Positions 1-11,040 of a stretch of 64,000 nt of DNA are shown here, one piece after another. Made by a program: the position numbers and the translations under genes. The notes below the pieces were generated by a model, which saw only the letters and a program-made list of their open reading frames with translations, was not told where the DNA came from and searched no databases. How positions within the stretch are numbered: the first letter of the stretch is position 1; each line of letters opens with the position of its first letter. Origin of the DNA: Microbotryum silenes-acaulis (Eukaryota; Basidiomycota; Microbotryomycetes; Microbotryales; Microbotryaceae); contig QPFY01000005.1 of assembly GCA_003665825.1 (NCBI GenBank), positions 248,001 through 312,000 of the forward strand, in the 5' to 3' direction.

Positions 1-74
1 AGGTTGGCGCCTCCTTCGTGCGAGAACTTGTAGCCATTTCCGGCCTCGACATCGGATTGGGAAGGGTTTGACAT
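1..74 (-). CDS. 5' end of an unrecognised gene (partial)
   Basis: An ATG on the minus strand at 74-72 opens a frame that stays open to the window edge and begins MSNPSQSDVEAGNGYKF. Only about 24 residues are visible, so no domain can be named. The upstream (rightward) sequence is non-coding in appearance, which fits a promoter. The composition is polar, like the disordered N-terminus of many fungal proteins. This could be chance, but the ATG has an acceptable purine-rich context and the frame is uninterrupted. Confidence 0.45.
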   Translation of the reverse strand, partial: MSNPSQSDVEAGNGYKFSHEGGAN

Positions 75-2020
75 GGTCGTAGTGGGTGAGTTGTAGTGTT
101 TGGGTGGGCTGTGGGAAGCAACGGAGCTGGTCTGTGAAGGCAGAGTAGAACTCGGAGTGGACAGCAAGAGGGAGAGGAGAGGCGCCGTTTGGGAGCAGAG
201 GGGAGGCGCTAGGACCGGAAAAGGTCGAACGCGGTCGAAATGAGCCGAGCCGGGGGGCACCGCGGAGCTCCATTCGGCCCGCGCCGCTCGCGCTGAATCT
301 GTGGCTAGCTGGGGCCTGGCTGGCCCAAGCTCCCGCGCCCCGCTTGTTCAGAAATGAAGAGAGCTAAAAAAAGCTACACCCGATCGCGGGAGTCGAGGAC
401 GATCGTCCTCGCGGGCCATCTCTCCGCTTTCACGCACACCACTTCTGCGACATCACCCGACGCTCGACGATCTACATTCCTCCGTCGAGGACGGGGCCCC
501 GCCCTAAGCAGGGCCAGCCAAAATGATCGCCTGCTGGGAGTTGGAACTTGGCAGCCCAAGCGAATAACATTCTCGGACAGGGGTTGCTACATAGTTTTCA
601 GCACCTGTGAATTTCTCATATCTCATGGTAGGTAAGGCCGCCTACCACACTCTACCTGCCCAGACGAAAAAAATGACATCTACATCACAATGTCATTTCA
701 GCTGCTCTCTTCTGCCAAGACCCAAGCCTGCGAGCAGCTGTAGAATCCCTCCGGAGAGCGCATGCATCACGGCTTTAACCCCGAGCACCCCACGCCTCGA
801 TCGGGGTCGAAGCTCACGCTGTTCTGCTTTTCGAACGTGCTGCACTACTGGTCCTCGGTCAGCGTTAGCACGTCAGCCGCCTGCCAAGTCGGCCGTACCG
901 AACGGGGGAACCGCGATTGGCGCCTGCCGCTCGTCGCGCGCGATAATCTCCGACGATTCTGCCCCGCTTTGTGGCCAGATCCATCGCGAAGCTCATTCGA
1001 CGATTTCGCCCGATCCACCCCGTCTCGCTCCACCTGGTGGAGAACCTGGGGGTTCCCACCAAGATGAGCTGAAGTCATGTGTAAGCAGGGTTCCCTGTTT
1101 CTGGATTCACCTTCAAGTTCGTTGTCACAGCTGACAAATCGTGTATCCGACTAGGGCCAAATTGTCGTCATTCAATCAAGCCCCGTCAAAACGTCTGAGG
1201 CGGCCGCTCAATTGCTTGCACTGCAGTTGGCGTTGATTTCATTCAAAGCGTCACGCGTCTCGCGTCACGAGCCATTCGAACACTTCAACCCTACCTGACA
1301 GCAGGCGTGCCCTACCAGGCTCCCAAGGTACCTGGCTCGGCGTCATTTAGCTTCATCCCCGGAGGTGGCCTACGCAATTGAGAAAATCGATCGAGCGAGC
1401 GGCGAAAGCTTCGAGTCGCCGATTATAGCGATCGTGGTAGCAGTCCGGCTGCTCAAACTCCACTGGAGATGCTGGTACTTTATCCAGTCAACAGAAAGCC
1501 GCTGAACCCCTCCCTTAGCCTCTCCGAAGGATTTAACAGTTTCAGTATATACAAGCTGAGATTAGCCTGCCGGTCAAGACGGCAGCCTCATGCTGGAAAC
1601 AGCTTCGATAGATACCATCCTCATACTTGTCATTGACGAATTACAAATCATGCCGCATTGTTCAAATGCTCGACTCGTCATCTCACGAAGGCAAAAGGCA
1701 GTCTGACGCAAGGGTAAAGTGAAGGGGAGCTTTAAAATGTGAAGTTGATGGATCGGGGTGTTGAGAGGGGAACATGGACCATCATATGAATTGGATTGCG
1801 AGTCTCGATCTGACCTATTGCAGAGAGCCTTCAAAGTCACGATGCGATATGAGGTTATCAATACAAGAGAGAAAGGTAGTGACAAGGTAGTGAAAACAAG
1901 GTGGATATGTAGGTATGGGAACCGGGGGTAGGAGCTGCACAATGCGATGCTGTGCGGGCGATGCGAGTGCAAACAACGAAAGGGGCCAGAGAATGCCTGC
2001 CAGGATAGAAAGCAAGGACA
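75..2020. other. Intergenic region without supported genes
   Basis: Open frames here are short, overlap each other on both strands and match no family that I recognise. The left part is probably promoter of the gene leaving the window; the right part (about 1570-2020) would hold the 3' UTR of the GPI-protein gene. I see nothing further. Confidence 0.5.
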
Positions 2021-3686
2021 TCACGACATCGCTGCCACTGCAAGTACGGCAACGACAGAGAGTACCATAAGGTGACTAATTGTGGCGCGATTCGACGCGG
2101 CCCCCGTGACGTTGATCTCGCCGGCAAGAGATTGAATCGAGGCGAGGAAACCTGTGCCACACGTCTCGCCGGTCCCGGTCCAGAGATCGCCTTGGTGACC
2201 GAGCATCGGCGAGTTGGACAGGCCGAGAGCATACGGCATTCGAATCTCCCAAGACACGTAAGCGGCGAGGATAGACTTGGTGCAACTCGTGCACAGGAGC
2301 GCCGACGACATGTTGGCTGACAGGAACAGGAACGGGAGTGAATGCGCGGCCCAGGTCGCCGGATTGGGGAGCACACCGGTCAAGTCAAAGGACAGGTTGG
2401 ACCCAGATGCAGAAGCGGGGGCGGTCGTCGAAGCGGCTGCGGACGACGTGGTGTTGGTTGCCACGACGGGTGTTGTCGAAGCTACGACTTGACGCCTCCT
2501 GAGGAACCGCCGGGCTTGAACGGTGAACTGCACAAAGAGCTCGCTCGGGCTGACCAGAGCGATCGAGTACGACTTGGAAAGCGAAGCCACAGGTGCAGAT
2601 GTGGCGACCGGTGTCGAGCTCACTATGGACGCCGACTCTGATGTGGCAGCACTCGCACTGGCGCTGGCGTCGGCCGAAGAGTTGTTTGCATTCGTCGCGA
2701 TCGTATCAGGTGACGGCGGAACAGTTCCGGCGGCGATATCGGTGAGGCAGTAGCCTCCATTCACATCCTTAGAACACACCGAGGTGCGGAACGGTTGCAA
2801 GATGTACAGAGTGTCGTATTCGCCGAGCACGACGGCCTGGCGAGCTTGCAGTTCTGCACTGCAATTCCCGTTGAACGCCGTGAGGGCGTCCCGGATGACG
2901 GTGTCGGAGCAGGCGTTCGTAGCGCAAAGCTTCTCAAGCGAGGTCGTGATCGCACTCTGCGTCGTCGCGTAGCTTGCGATGCCATTCTCGGGGGCGAACA
3001 GATCAAGGGTCGACATCAACGGGACGGTGCACTGCGCAATCATTTGGTCGCCGTTCAATTGCGCGAGGAACGTTTGGCAGCGTGTGGAAATCGAGCTTGG
3101 AATCAAAGGATTGCTTGCGCCTGATGTCGAAGACGAGGTCGAGGTCGAAGCGGACGAAAACGGAGCGGCCGCCCCGGCACTCGTCGGCGTGGTACCAGCC
3201 GACGAACCAGCTACAGCTGCGAGGGGGCACAATGCGTGAGAGTCATTAGTCCACTGCCTAAGCTCTCAACGTACATGTTGAAAGGGATCTGCTTTATCGA
3301 TTCTAGCCGAGGGAAAGACTCTGATGATCCTCACTGCAAGAAGGCTGTCCTGTCTCCCGTCCCTCCCACACCTCAAACAAGCCCCTTTCAGGAAGCCGAC
3401 GGACGGCGGTCACGCGCACGCCCCTCCGGTTCGTTGTTTCCTCGTCGACCGACCGACGATCACGCGCGAGACCCAGAGGGAAGGATAGACAGGCTCAAAG
3501 GAACATACCCGATATTGGATTGCTTGCAGTTATGGTGGTGGAAGCCGTTGCAGCAGCATTCGTGCTGCTTGCGACGGCGGCAGGTGCGCTCTGTTGAGCG
3601 CTAGCGCTTGTCGCAACCAAGGCGGCCGCCGCCGCGATCCACAGCCGCGTGGGCATCGCCAGTCGTTTCGAAAAGGTAGTAGGCAT
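2021..3686 (-). CDS. GPI-anchored, Ser/Thr-rich secreted surface protein
   Basis: Two exons: 3686-3509 and 3216-2021 (intron donor GTATGT, acceptor CGCAG, phase 1), giving about 457 residues. Exon 1 carries a signal peptide (a second ATG at 3656 starts MPTRLWIAAAAALVATSASA) followed by an Ala/Ser/Thr linker. The middle holds a cysteine-containing domain with repeated Cys (SRCQTF, CTVP, CATNACSD, NCSAE, CSKD, YCLTD), then an Ala/Ser-rich stretch and a second Cys motif (LLCTSCTKSILAAY). The C-terminus ends in a hydrophobic tail (HLMVLSVVAVLAVAAMS) preceded by small residues, the classical GPI-attachment signal. The layout resembles fungal DUF7729-type GPI proteins; that family assignment is from memory. 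It should be secreted and anchored at plasma membrane or cell wall. Function is not known. Confidence 0.82.
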
Positions 3687-5204
3687 CGAAGGAGTGACTT
3701 TCAAGTAGATAGGACGGTCCGGTTCGATCCTGTAAGGCCGGCGGGTTGTCGAAGCTGATGACTGAACGATGGTCTTTGTTTTCGTGGGTGGGTACGGAGC
3801 ACGAAGCGATCCCGGCGTTGTGGTGCAGGCCGACGAACAAGGGCCGTTGTCGGAGAGCGGGAGCTGGAGGAGTGGATGGCTGACGCAGGGACTTAAGGTC
3901 TGTTGGTGGTCGTTGTCTGGTGGTCGGGATCTGCAAGGTTGAATAGGTTGCAGCGCACAAGGCAAGGCTTGGAGAACCAAGAACCCAAGAGCGGCACAAG
4001 TTCTTTTTGGGGGAGCGCTCGTGGGTGCAAGACCTCGGTCTCGCCTCCCTTTACATTTTGCAATTCATTAACCCTGCCGTGTGCTTCAAGTAGATGCCTA
4101 CAGCCGGGTTTCAAGGCTCCCAGGTGCCATTCTTGTACCAGAGTGTATGCAATACCTGTATTCTAGGGATTCTCGTGTAGATAGTACCTCTTGCAGCAAC
4201 GACGACTCGACCGATTTTCCTCTGGTTCGCCCGCACTCCGTCCCCGATGGGGATCGTTCAACCAACATTCGCTTGAGCGTGGACGTGGGTCACGCCCGGT
4301 GGTCGGCAACTTGGGGCCGCTACGTATACCATCGGCCACCGTGAAATGAACTGACGTCAGAAGACCCAGGTAGGGAGATTGCCGTCCCGTCCAAGCGAGA
4401 CTTTTATGTGGAGATCAGTGTTTATTAGTACTCTAAATACTCTGGGTACATGATTGTTGGTAACTACAGTCACAAAACATACTTCATCGCCCCGCGCCAG
4501 CAGAGCTCAGAGGCGAACCCACCCGCTGAACTACTAGTCGAAATCGTTATCTGCAGTTCGCCCAATCGTGGGCATAAAGAGAGGTAGATAATGAGCCATA
4601 CGTCACTCACCTACATCAGCGATACCCCTAGGTAACCTGCCCACACCTCGGGCCGACAAAAGAAGGGACGATCTTTTAATCGCGCCGCGCAGCGGTACTA
4701 GCAAATCGTCCCTTCTTTTGTCTGCCCGAGGTGCCTGCCCAGATAGAGAAGAAGAAGACCATCAGCGGCCGGTTAACTCCGGCGAGATAGGCCGACCGGT
4801 TTTCGCAACGAAGCAGGTAGGAGCTGTTTATGTCTAGTGCGGAAAGACGGCGAGGATGAAGGTCGTGATGTAGACGTTGTTCACTAATTTTCTCAAAACG
4901 AGACCCTAGGCTACCACTATTCTGATAAAAAGAACATGATTGCCGAGTCTATATCCATGATCATGGCGCTCTCTATTCCGACATGACGAGACATGACCGT
5001 CGACGGAGCCGGACGTCTAAGGCTGGGGTCGGTTTTTTTAATTTATTTGATAGACTTCATTAACAGCATAATTATATTAATACCTAGAAATCTTCGGAGA
5101 AGTCGGAGGGAATGCTGTTACGCACATTGGCAGAAGCCAGTAGTGTAGGACTCATTGACCCTGAACCAGGATCAACCATACCCACTAAAACCCCCTTTGG
5201 TGGC
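3687..5204. other. Intergenic region containing a MITE
   Basis: Apart from the 90-bp inverted-repeat element listed separately, I see no gene. The part next to 3687 is the presumed promoter of the GPI-protein gene. The stretch 5030-5100 is AT-rich with a T7 run and may be the eroded 3' end of the minus-strand LINE that starts at 5205. Confidence 0.5.
4644..4733. mobile_element. 90-bp MITE with 29-bp terminal inverted repeats and 8-bp target duplication (hAT-like)
   Basis: Arms 4644-4672 and 4705-4733 are inverted repeats differing at one of 29 positions (C/A); the loop is 32 nt. The 8-mer CCTGCCCA occurs immediately left (4636-4643) and immediately right (4734-4741) of the element, the signature of an 8-bp target-site duplication. 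Eight-bp duplications are typical of hAT transposases. No coding capacity, so it would be non-autonomous. A transcript crossing it would fold into a near-perfect 29-bp hairpin. Confidence 0.8.
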
Positions 5205-6908
5205 TTACAGAGACACTAGGCGACCCTTGGACTCCCGATTGAGGTGGTCGAGGTCCGAGAGGTTGTGGAGTGCGCAGCAAGCGTCGTCGGCAAAGAGGAG
5301 TTCTCGAATGTTTTGGAGGCCCGCAATCTCGATGCCCTTGACTCTCAATCGAATCTGACAGGCAAAACCTTCGATCGCCAGAACGAAGAGAGACGGAGCC
5401 AGAGGATCACCTTGCCGAACGCCCGACAGGATGTCGAAAGCGGCAGAGAGCCAACCGTTGAGGAAGATCGAGGCGGATTGGTTGGTGTAGGTCGCTCGGT
5501 ACCATTGGCGGGCTTTGGGGCCGAGGCCAACGGCGCAGAGGACTGCATTAAGGTACACGTGGGAAAGACGATCGTAAGCCTTTTCAAAGTCCATCACCGC
5601 TAGCATGCCGGACACGGGTGTTGAGCCCGGAAGTCCAGGGTCCATGAGACACTGGACCTCAGCGATGTTCGTGCCGATCCAACGGTTCGGAACAAAGCCA
5701 CGTTGGGTTGGGCCGATCAGGGACTCGAGCAAGGGAGCGAGGCGGCGCTGGTTGTGGGCTTGCGAGATGATGCGCTCGTCCGCATTGATGAGCGATATGG
5801 GGCGTTTGTTCGAGAGCTGATCCCTCTCGCCGCGTTTGTGGATGAGATGGATGTGGGCGGTGTTGCGGGGAAGAGGTCCAGGCTGACGGGCCTCGGTGGG
5901 GATCGAGTCGATGACGTCTCGAAGAATCGGGCCAGTGGCCGGCAACGTAGCGCGATAGAACTCAACCGGGAGGCCGTCAGGCCCTGGCGAAGAGTTCGAC
6001 TTACACGCCTCTTGAGCCTTTGTCATCTCCTCCAACGGGTACGCTTCCTCGAGCTTGAGTGAGTCCGCGGGGGAGAGGCGAGTTGAAGCGAGGCCGTCGA
6101 TGATCGCCTTCAGGGCCGTGTCATCGATGGGGCGGTCCTCATAGACCCGCTCGAAGTAGTCGCTGGCCGCTCCAAGCATCGAATCAGGGTCGGAATGAAC
6201 AACATCGTTAACCGTGAGCGAAGGGATGAGGTCGGATGCTCGCACTTTGCGCAGGCGGATGAAGATGGAAGAGGGACCTGCCAGAGATGGGTCGAGGCGG
6301 GACCGCAGGGCCGCGCCGTAGCGCGAGTGGTCAGCCCTCTCTTGCTCCGACCCTCCACGTCGGAACCGAGCGAACGTCCGGCCCAGAGCCTGCAGCTCGG
6401 GCAGCAGGCGGTGTTTGGTGGACGTCCAAGCTGCTGGTGGATCGTTGGGCGTCTGGAGGAGGGCTTCGTTGTAAAGGGTGCGGAAAATGGAAGTGAGGTA
6501 CTCGCAGGTCGCGTCGCCCTCGATCACGTGCAAACCCAGCTTGAATTTGCCCGGACCGATGTCGATTGCGCCCGGCACTTGGAACCGTGCCACAACCATT
6601 GAGTGCGTCGATTTGAGGACAGGAGCCCAAATTTTGTGATCATGGAAGAGGTCGACCCAATCAGGCGAGACATAGATGCGGTCAAGGCGACGGCACGTGC
6701 CGGGCGCTGAGCGATTCGTCGTGGCTCGTCCTTTGGGATGGAGCCGATAGGCGTCGAAAAGATTGTTGGCCGTGGCAAGGTCGCGCATCTCCTGACCCCC
6801 ATAATTCGTTCCGTTTTGGTTCTCCGAATCGAGGGGTTGGGACTCAACACAATTCCAGTCCCCCCCGACTAGGAGCGGGGCGTTCAAGAAAAGATAATCA
6901 AACAACAA
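5205..6908 (-). mobile_element. Truncated non-LTR retrotransposon (endonuclease C-terminus + reverse transcriptase)
   Basis: A single 567-codon frame. The first ~110 residues match the C-terminal half of an APE-type endonuclease (GGDWNC, then RLDRIYVSPDWVDLF and THSMVV in place of the usual SDH). A linker follows, then reverse transcriptase: SSPGPDGLPVEFYR, RPISLINADERIISQ, GFVPNRWIGTNI, the palm motif MDFEKAYDRL, SGVRQGDPLAPSLF and the catalytic FADDA. The N-terminal half of the endonuclease and everything after the FADD palm (thumb, zinc finger) are absent, so it is truncated at both ends and cannot mobilise itself. Sequence and motif details differ from the LINE at 53.8-57.8 kb, so it belongs to another lineage. 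The first ATG at 6908 is merely the first in the surviving frame. Confidence 0.9.
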
Positions 6909-7283
6909 AACAGAAAAATCAAGGGGTTTGCATCCTTATTACGGATAGAGACCCCCTTTTGTGTCGTTTCAGCCTAAGTCTCTCATTTCTCTCTTTCCCT
7001 CTCAGTGATCACGTTCACTCAAAACCGCTTACAATACCTTTCCGAGGGACCAAATATTACAGTAAACAATCGGCACGGTACTCGCGATCCTTCTGTAAGG
7101 CTAGCCTCGCGTGTGCACGCTTGATGCCACCGTCCACTGCACGACGCCGCTGGTCGCTCATGCATCCCACTCGGCCCAAGATCTTGGTGCTGTGTATTTG
7201 AATAGGTCCTGCAGTAAAAGGGTCACGACGTTGAAAGCCGAGACGGTCTGTTGCGCAGACGGGTACTCTTGGTGGTCAGCGCG
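6909..7283. other. Intergenic spacer
   Basis: About 375 bp between the truncated LINE and the stop codon of the prenylcysteine lyase gene. Part of it should be that gene's 3' UTR. No gene seen. Confidence 0.5.
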
Positions 7284-9356
7284 TTAAATCCATTCCGGGG
7301 ACTCGAATTTGCGGGAAAGTAAACTCGCCTCGGTTTCCATGGTGGAGATGAGCCTCTCAAACCCGTTCACATAGTAGAAACCAGAGTCTGGTCGGACAGG
7401 TGCCAGGTCTTTGCGGGGATCACGGATAGGATCGAGTTGAGGGTAGGCGAGGAACGTCTTTGTCCATGTCTTAGCCACGTTACCTTCGCCAAAGATATCG
7501 TTCAACGTCCCCGGGGCTAGCTTATCCTCGGAAAACATCTTGACAACGTGCCACGTTGAGTCTTGGCCGAACTGATCGCCTGCCTCCTTGGAGAGCGATT
7601 GGAGGTAATTGAGCGAGTTGAAAGTCGGCCCAGGTGCGACGCCTGTGTCTTTGGTCGCAAAGATGGCCTTCGGCATCTTGGTCTTTTCAGACAGGCCAAA
7701 GTAGCTCGGTTGAGGTGCCGACAAGTTGGTGATGACGAATGAGACGTGGAGTTGAACATAGGGTTGAGGCGGAATGAGCTTGGCCACGTCGGAATTTCGG
7801 ATCCGGATGTCGGTCTGGTGGAAAGGCGCAGCGAGGATCACGATCTAAGGAACGGTACCGAGGCATCGTGATCAGCGGAGCGGCAATCGATTCACGCCGT
7901 GGTGGTAAAAGTCGCCACCCACATCATAGACGTCACCTCGATTAGCCTCAGAGGTCTGAACACGCCACTTGGGTCTATCGCCATCGATCTTCTCAATTTC
8001 TGTGACGGTGGCCCCCTCGCCCATCCTCAGTCGCGACCCACTCTGCGCGACAAAGTGCTCAAAGATTCGCCGGTTGCCATTGACGACCTGCGATGCGCCA
8101 GTAGCAGCCAACGAGACGAGCGCCCCGACGGCATGGATCTTGGACACGGGCGTGCCATAGTTGACTTGAGTCGCAGCGGCGACCATTTCGTTGACGAACA
8201 ATGCACCGACTTTGTGGCGGTTGATGAGAAAGCCGGCCGCGGTCGATCCACTCATAGAGGCCAGGTTCGTGGCGCGAGCAAAGTCGAAGAGAGAGGAGAA
8301 AGCCCCACGCGATACAAAATCGGCTTTGTAGATACCAAGAAAGTTATCGACCGTCGTCTTGACCAGGGATCGCATGGTTAGGGGTGCTCGGCCGTACCTG
8401 CGCGGTCGGAAACGGGATATAGAGGTCAGTCTTCCGTTCCGTTCGGTCGCTCGACGGTTTTTCGAGCTTCCTGTCTACGTAGTGCGAGTTGCTGACCTCA
8501 TGAGCATCTTTGCGTTATCCCACCAGCCCCACCCTTTGCTCTCGGTGAATACGAACTTTGACCCATCCCAGATCGCCATCCCGCCCGGCTCGCCGCCGTG
8601 GTCCTTGAGCGTCAGGTTGAAAACGCGGGCGGCTTTGTGAAGGTTCTTGTTGGCTTCAGCAAAGATGGAAGCGCCGCACTCGACCGGAGGATCGACAAAC
8701 TCTTGGTTTTCGTCACGGCCGAATTCGTTGGGAATCTGGTAAGGGTCGTCGAGCCACGGCCTCACCGGGAAGGACCGTCCACCGATGAAGCCGGATCGCT
8801 CGTAGATGGTCACCGCGGTCTCGAGCCCATTTTGTGCCGCGGCAAAGTGAGATAGGAAGAATGCGGAACTCGAACCTGCACGCGATCATAAAGTCGGAAG
8901 AAATCAGCCAAGCTTCGCATTGCTGGCGACAGACTCGAAGCGAAACTTCGGCTACTAGGTGTCAAGTGCTCAACCTCTCTTTGACTGACCTCCAGCGCCG
9001 GCGCCAATGATCGCAATCTTGGGTACTCTCGGCTCGCTCCATAGGCTCGATACCGATTCCTGATTATCTTGTGGCCACTTCGCTACCTGACCGGTATTTT
9101 CCCGGTCGTACGAGGACAAGGACTCGAGATCGACGAAGCCAGAGTCGTAACGGGTATCGGTGCGTCGAGAGATGCGCTCGAATTTCGACACGAGTACGTA
9201 GAGGATGATCGCGACAACCAAGCACCCGCAAAGTGTTCGAGTGCGTTCCCACAGGAATATCTTGCTCGTGTAGAGTGGAGCGGTCTTGGAGGGGCCCGCG
9301 ATGGGCCGTTCACGTGGCGCGCCACGGTGGGGGGCGATCCCTTTCTCGGCCAACAT
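7284..9356 (-). CDS. Prenylcysteine oxidase/lyase (PCYOX family), type II membrane form
   Basis: Four exons: 9356-8990, 8875-8497, 8397-7896, 7844-7284; all frames join, giving about 602 residues. Residues ~41-57 are a hydrophobic signal anchor after a basic tail, so the enzyme would face the lumen of the secretory/vacuolar system. The FAD-binding Rossmann motif IAIIGAGAGG (about residues 114-123) is split by intron 1 and continues SSSAFFLSHF, then ETAVTIYERSGFIGGR, as in this family. Further family blocks are MRYGRAPLTMRSLVK and IVILAAPFHQTDIRI. Known reaction: FAD- and O2-dependent cleavage of the thioether of farnesyl/geranylgeranyl-cysteine released from degraded prenylated proteins. The last intron is only 51 nt and is required to join HHG to IVILAAPF. 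No damage is visible. Confidence 0.9.
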
Positions 9357-9804
9357 GACTTGACGGCCTCCCAAGACTTTTTCAGGGGCGGCAGAGGCAG
9401 ACGAAGGTGATGCTGTTCTGGCTTTGAGATGAACGATCTGTTGAGCGCAGGTAGAGACGAATTCACCACTGGCGTAGCCAGAGGTGCGCTGCACAAAGCT
9501 GAGAACGAGCCCGCAAACGCACAAAGGACGATCAGCGCGAGCGGTTAATTGGCAGGCGACATGGGAAGAAGCTTCGCATGGCCCCCTTAGGCCCACACCC
9601 CCTTCACAAGAGTACAACAAGATAAGCTAGGTGTTTCGGGATGGTGGTCGTCAGGTGCTGAACTCCCCTGTGAATTCGTCGAGGCAAGCAATCCCTTCAG
9701 GATTATGCTCGGCCGCGCCAATGACCGAGGCCGTGGGCGGAACGTGACCGAATTATTCGGTTGCGCCGGCTTCTCACCAATCCTCCCTTCCATTCGTCCG
9801 TGTC

Positions 9805-10587
9805 GTGGCAGGTCATGAATCGACTCATCAAAGCGGTGAGGTGGCAAACCTTAGACGGATTAACGGCGAAGTGCGCTCGCCGGACGTACCTCTGGAGGGT
9901 GCGAGGGAACTCAAAGAGTTCACCGAGAAGAACGTCGAGAAGTACCGGAAGCTGTCCAAGGGAGGTGAGAGCTCGGAGGTTTCGGTGATTTGCTGGTTGC
10001 AGGTACGTCATCAGCATGAAGCATCGAAGATTGTTCAGATTTGCTGACAGGAAGTTTCCGAGCAGAGGATGCATAACCTTTTGTGGGATGATCGGAGGCC
10101 GCTGCTTCCTGTAGTGGCCAACCACGCCGGCGCCTCGGGCTCGGTCGCAAGCTGGCCGGCGCCATCGAACAGATGGGCAAGCGTTCAGAGGTCACGGACG
10201 GACTGTGAGTCCCCCGGTTCGGAGCTTTAAAGAAAGTGCTGGTCACTGATGCCCTACTTACACGAATCATCTCAAAAAAGGGCCAATTTTCCCATGTTTT
10301 GGCAACTTGCAGAGTTGAGTCTCACTCGCGCGCCTCACTAATTCACGTATTGGTTGGTCTATTCGCAGACGGCACGGTCCAAGGGTGGCGGTGTCTCGAC
10401 CCCATATTCGAAGCCTACTTCGAATGGATGACCAATAGTATAACGCGGTACATCGAGGAACAAGGTCTGTCTTTCATCGCGTGGGTCGTCACCCTTGGTC
10501 ATCTACCGTGTCGCGTCACCCTCGAAAGACCCCTCGGCTCGACCGCGACAGAGAAATGGGAAGAGATCTCGAATCGCCTCAAATGAT
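9805..10587 (+). pseudogene. Possible unrecognised gene or decayed remnant
   Basis: Protein-like stretches occur in one direction: around 9865-9970 a charged helix-like segment (ELKEFTEKNVEKYRKL), after a credible intron (donor GTACGT near 9999, branch CTGAC, acceptor CAG at about 10050) the segment EVSEQRMHNLLWDDRRPLLP, then in another frame GRKLAGAIEQMGKRSEVTDG before a strong GTGAGT donor at about 10206, and after an acceptor near 10368 the segment GWRCLDPIFEAYFEW. The frame change near 10130 cannot be bridged by an obvious intron and there is no convincing start codon. I do not recognise the family. Either a gene with introns that I have misjoined or a frameshifted relic. Confidence 0.25.
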
Positions 10588-11017
10588 GAAACCCCAGCGA
10601 GCAGATGTACCCGAACTTGGCGGCGCTCAAGGCTTGGTGCGATGGTCCAGAACGGTACGCCTTGCACACCAAATAGAAGGGGCGCTTCGCCGCGGACAGC
10701 GGTCGGTGAAGGCTAGGGGTCACCGACGCCGCGGGGAAAGAAACCAGGGCAGGAGATAAGATGCGTGCTCAACATCGATCTCAATGCGGCGACTGAGCTG
10801 TAGAAGTATAGCAATGTCTTGTGGTTCAAAAGTGGGGAAGTAGCGCCAGCTACTGGGGAAGGGGGTGATAGACGGGTCTAGCCTAAACTCGTAGTACTGG
10901 TGAGGCGAAGTTCCCCAGCGGCGCCTCCTGTCGAGCCAGAGCCACGCTACTCCGTGCGGTGCCTAGATGTAGGATCATTGATGGTGCAATGTACCTAATC
11001 TTCATATCTGAGCATCT

Positions 11018-11040
11018 AGGTAGGTGCCATTTACCTACCT
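11018..11040. repeat. Short inverted repeat
   Basis: AGGTAGGT and ACCTACCT form 8-bp arms around a 7-nt spacer. It lies in non-coding DNA, so it could be a small hairpin or chance; no flanking duplication seen. Confidence 0.4.

Noticed and set aside
607..1134. 175-codon plus-strand open frame near the left edge
   Set aside because: It overlaps other frames on both strands, has no family resemblance, and its composition is that of non-coding GC-rich DNA.
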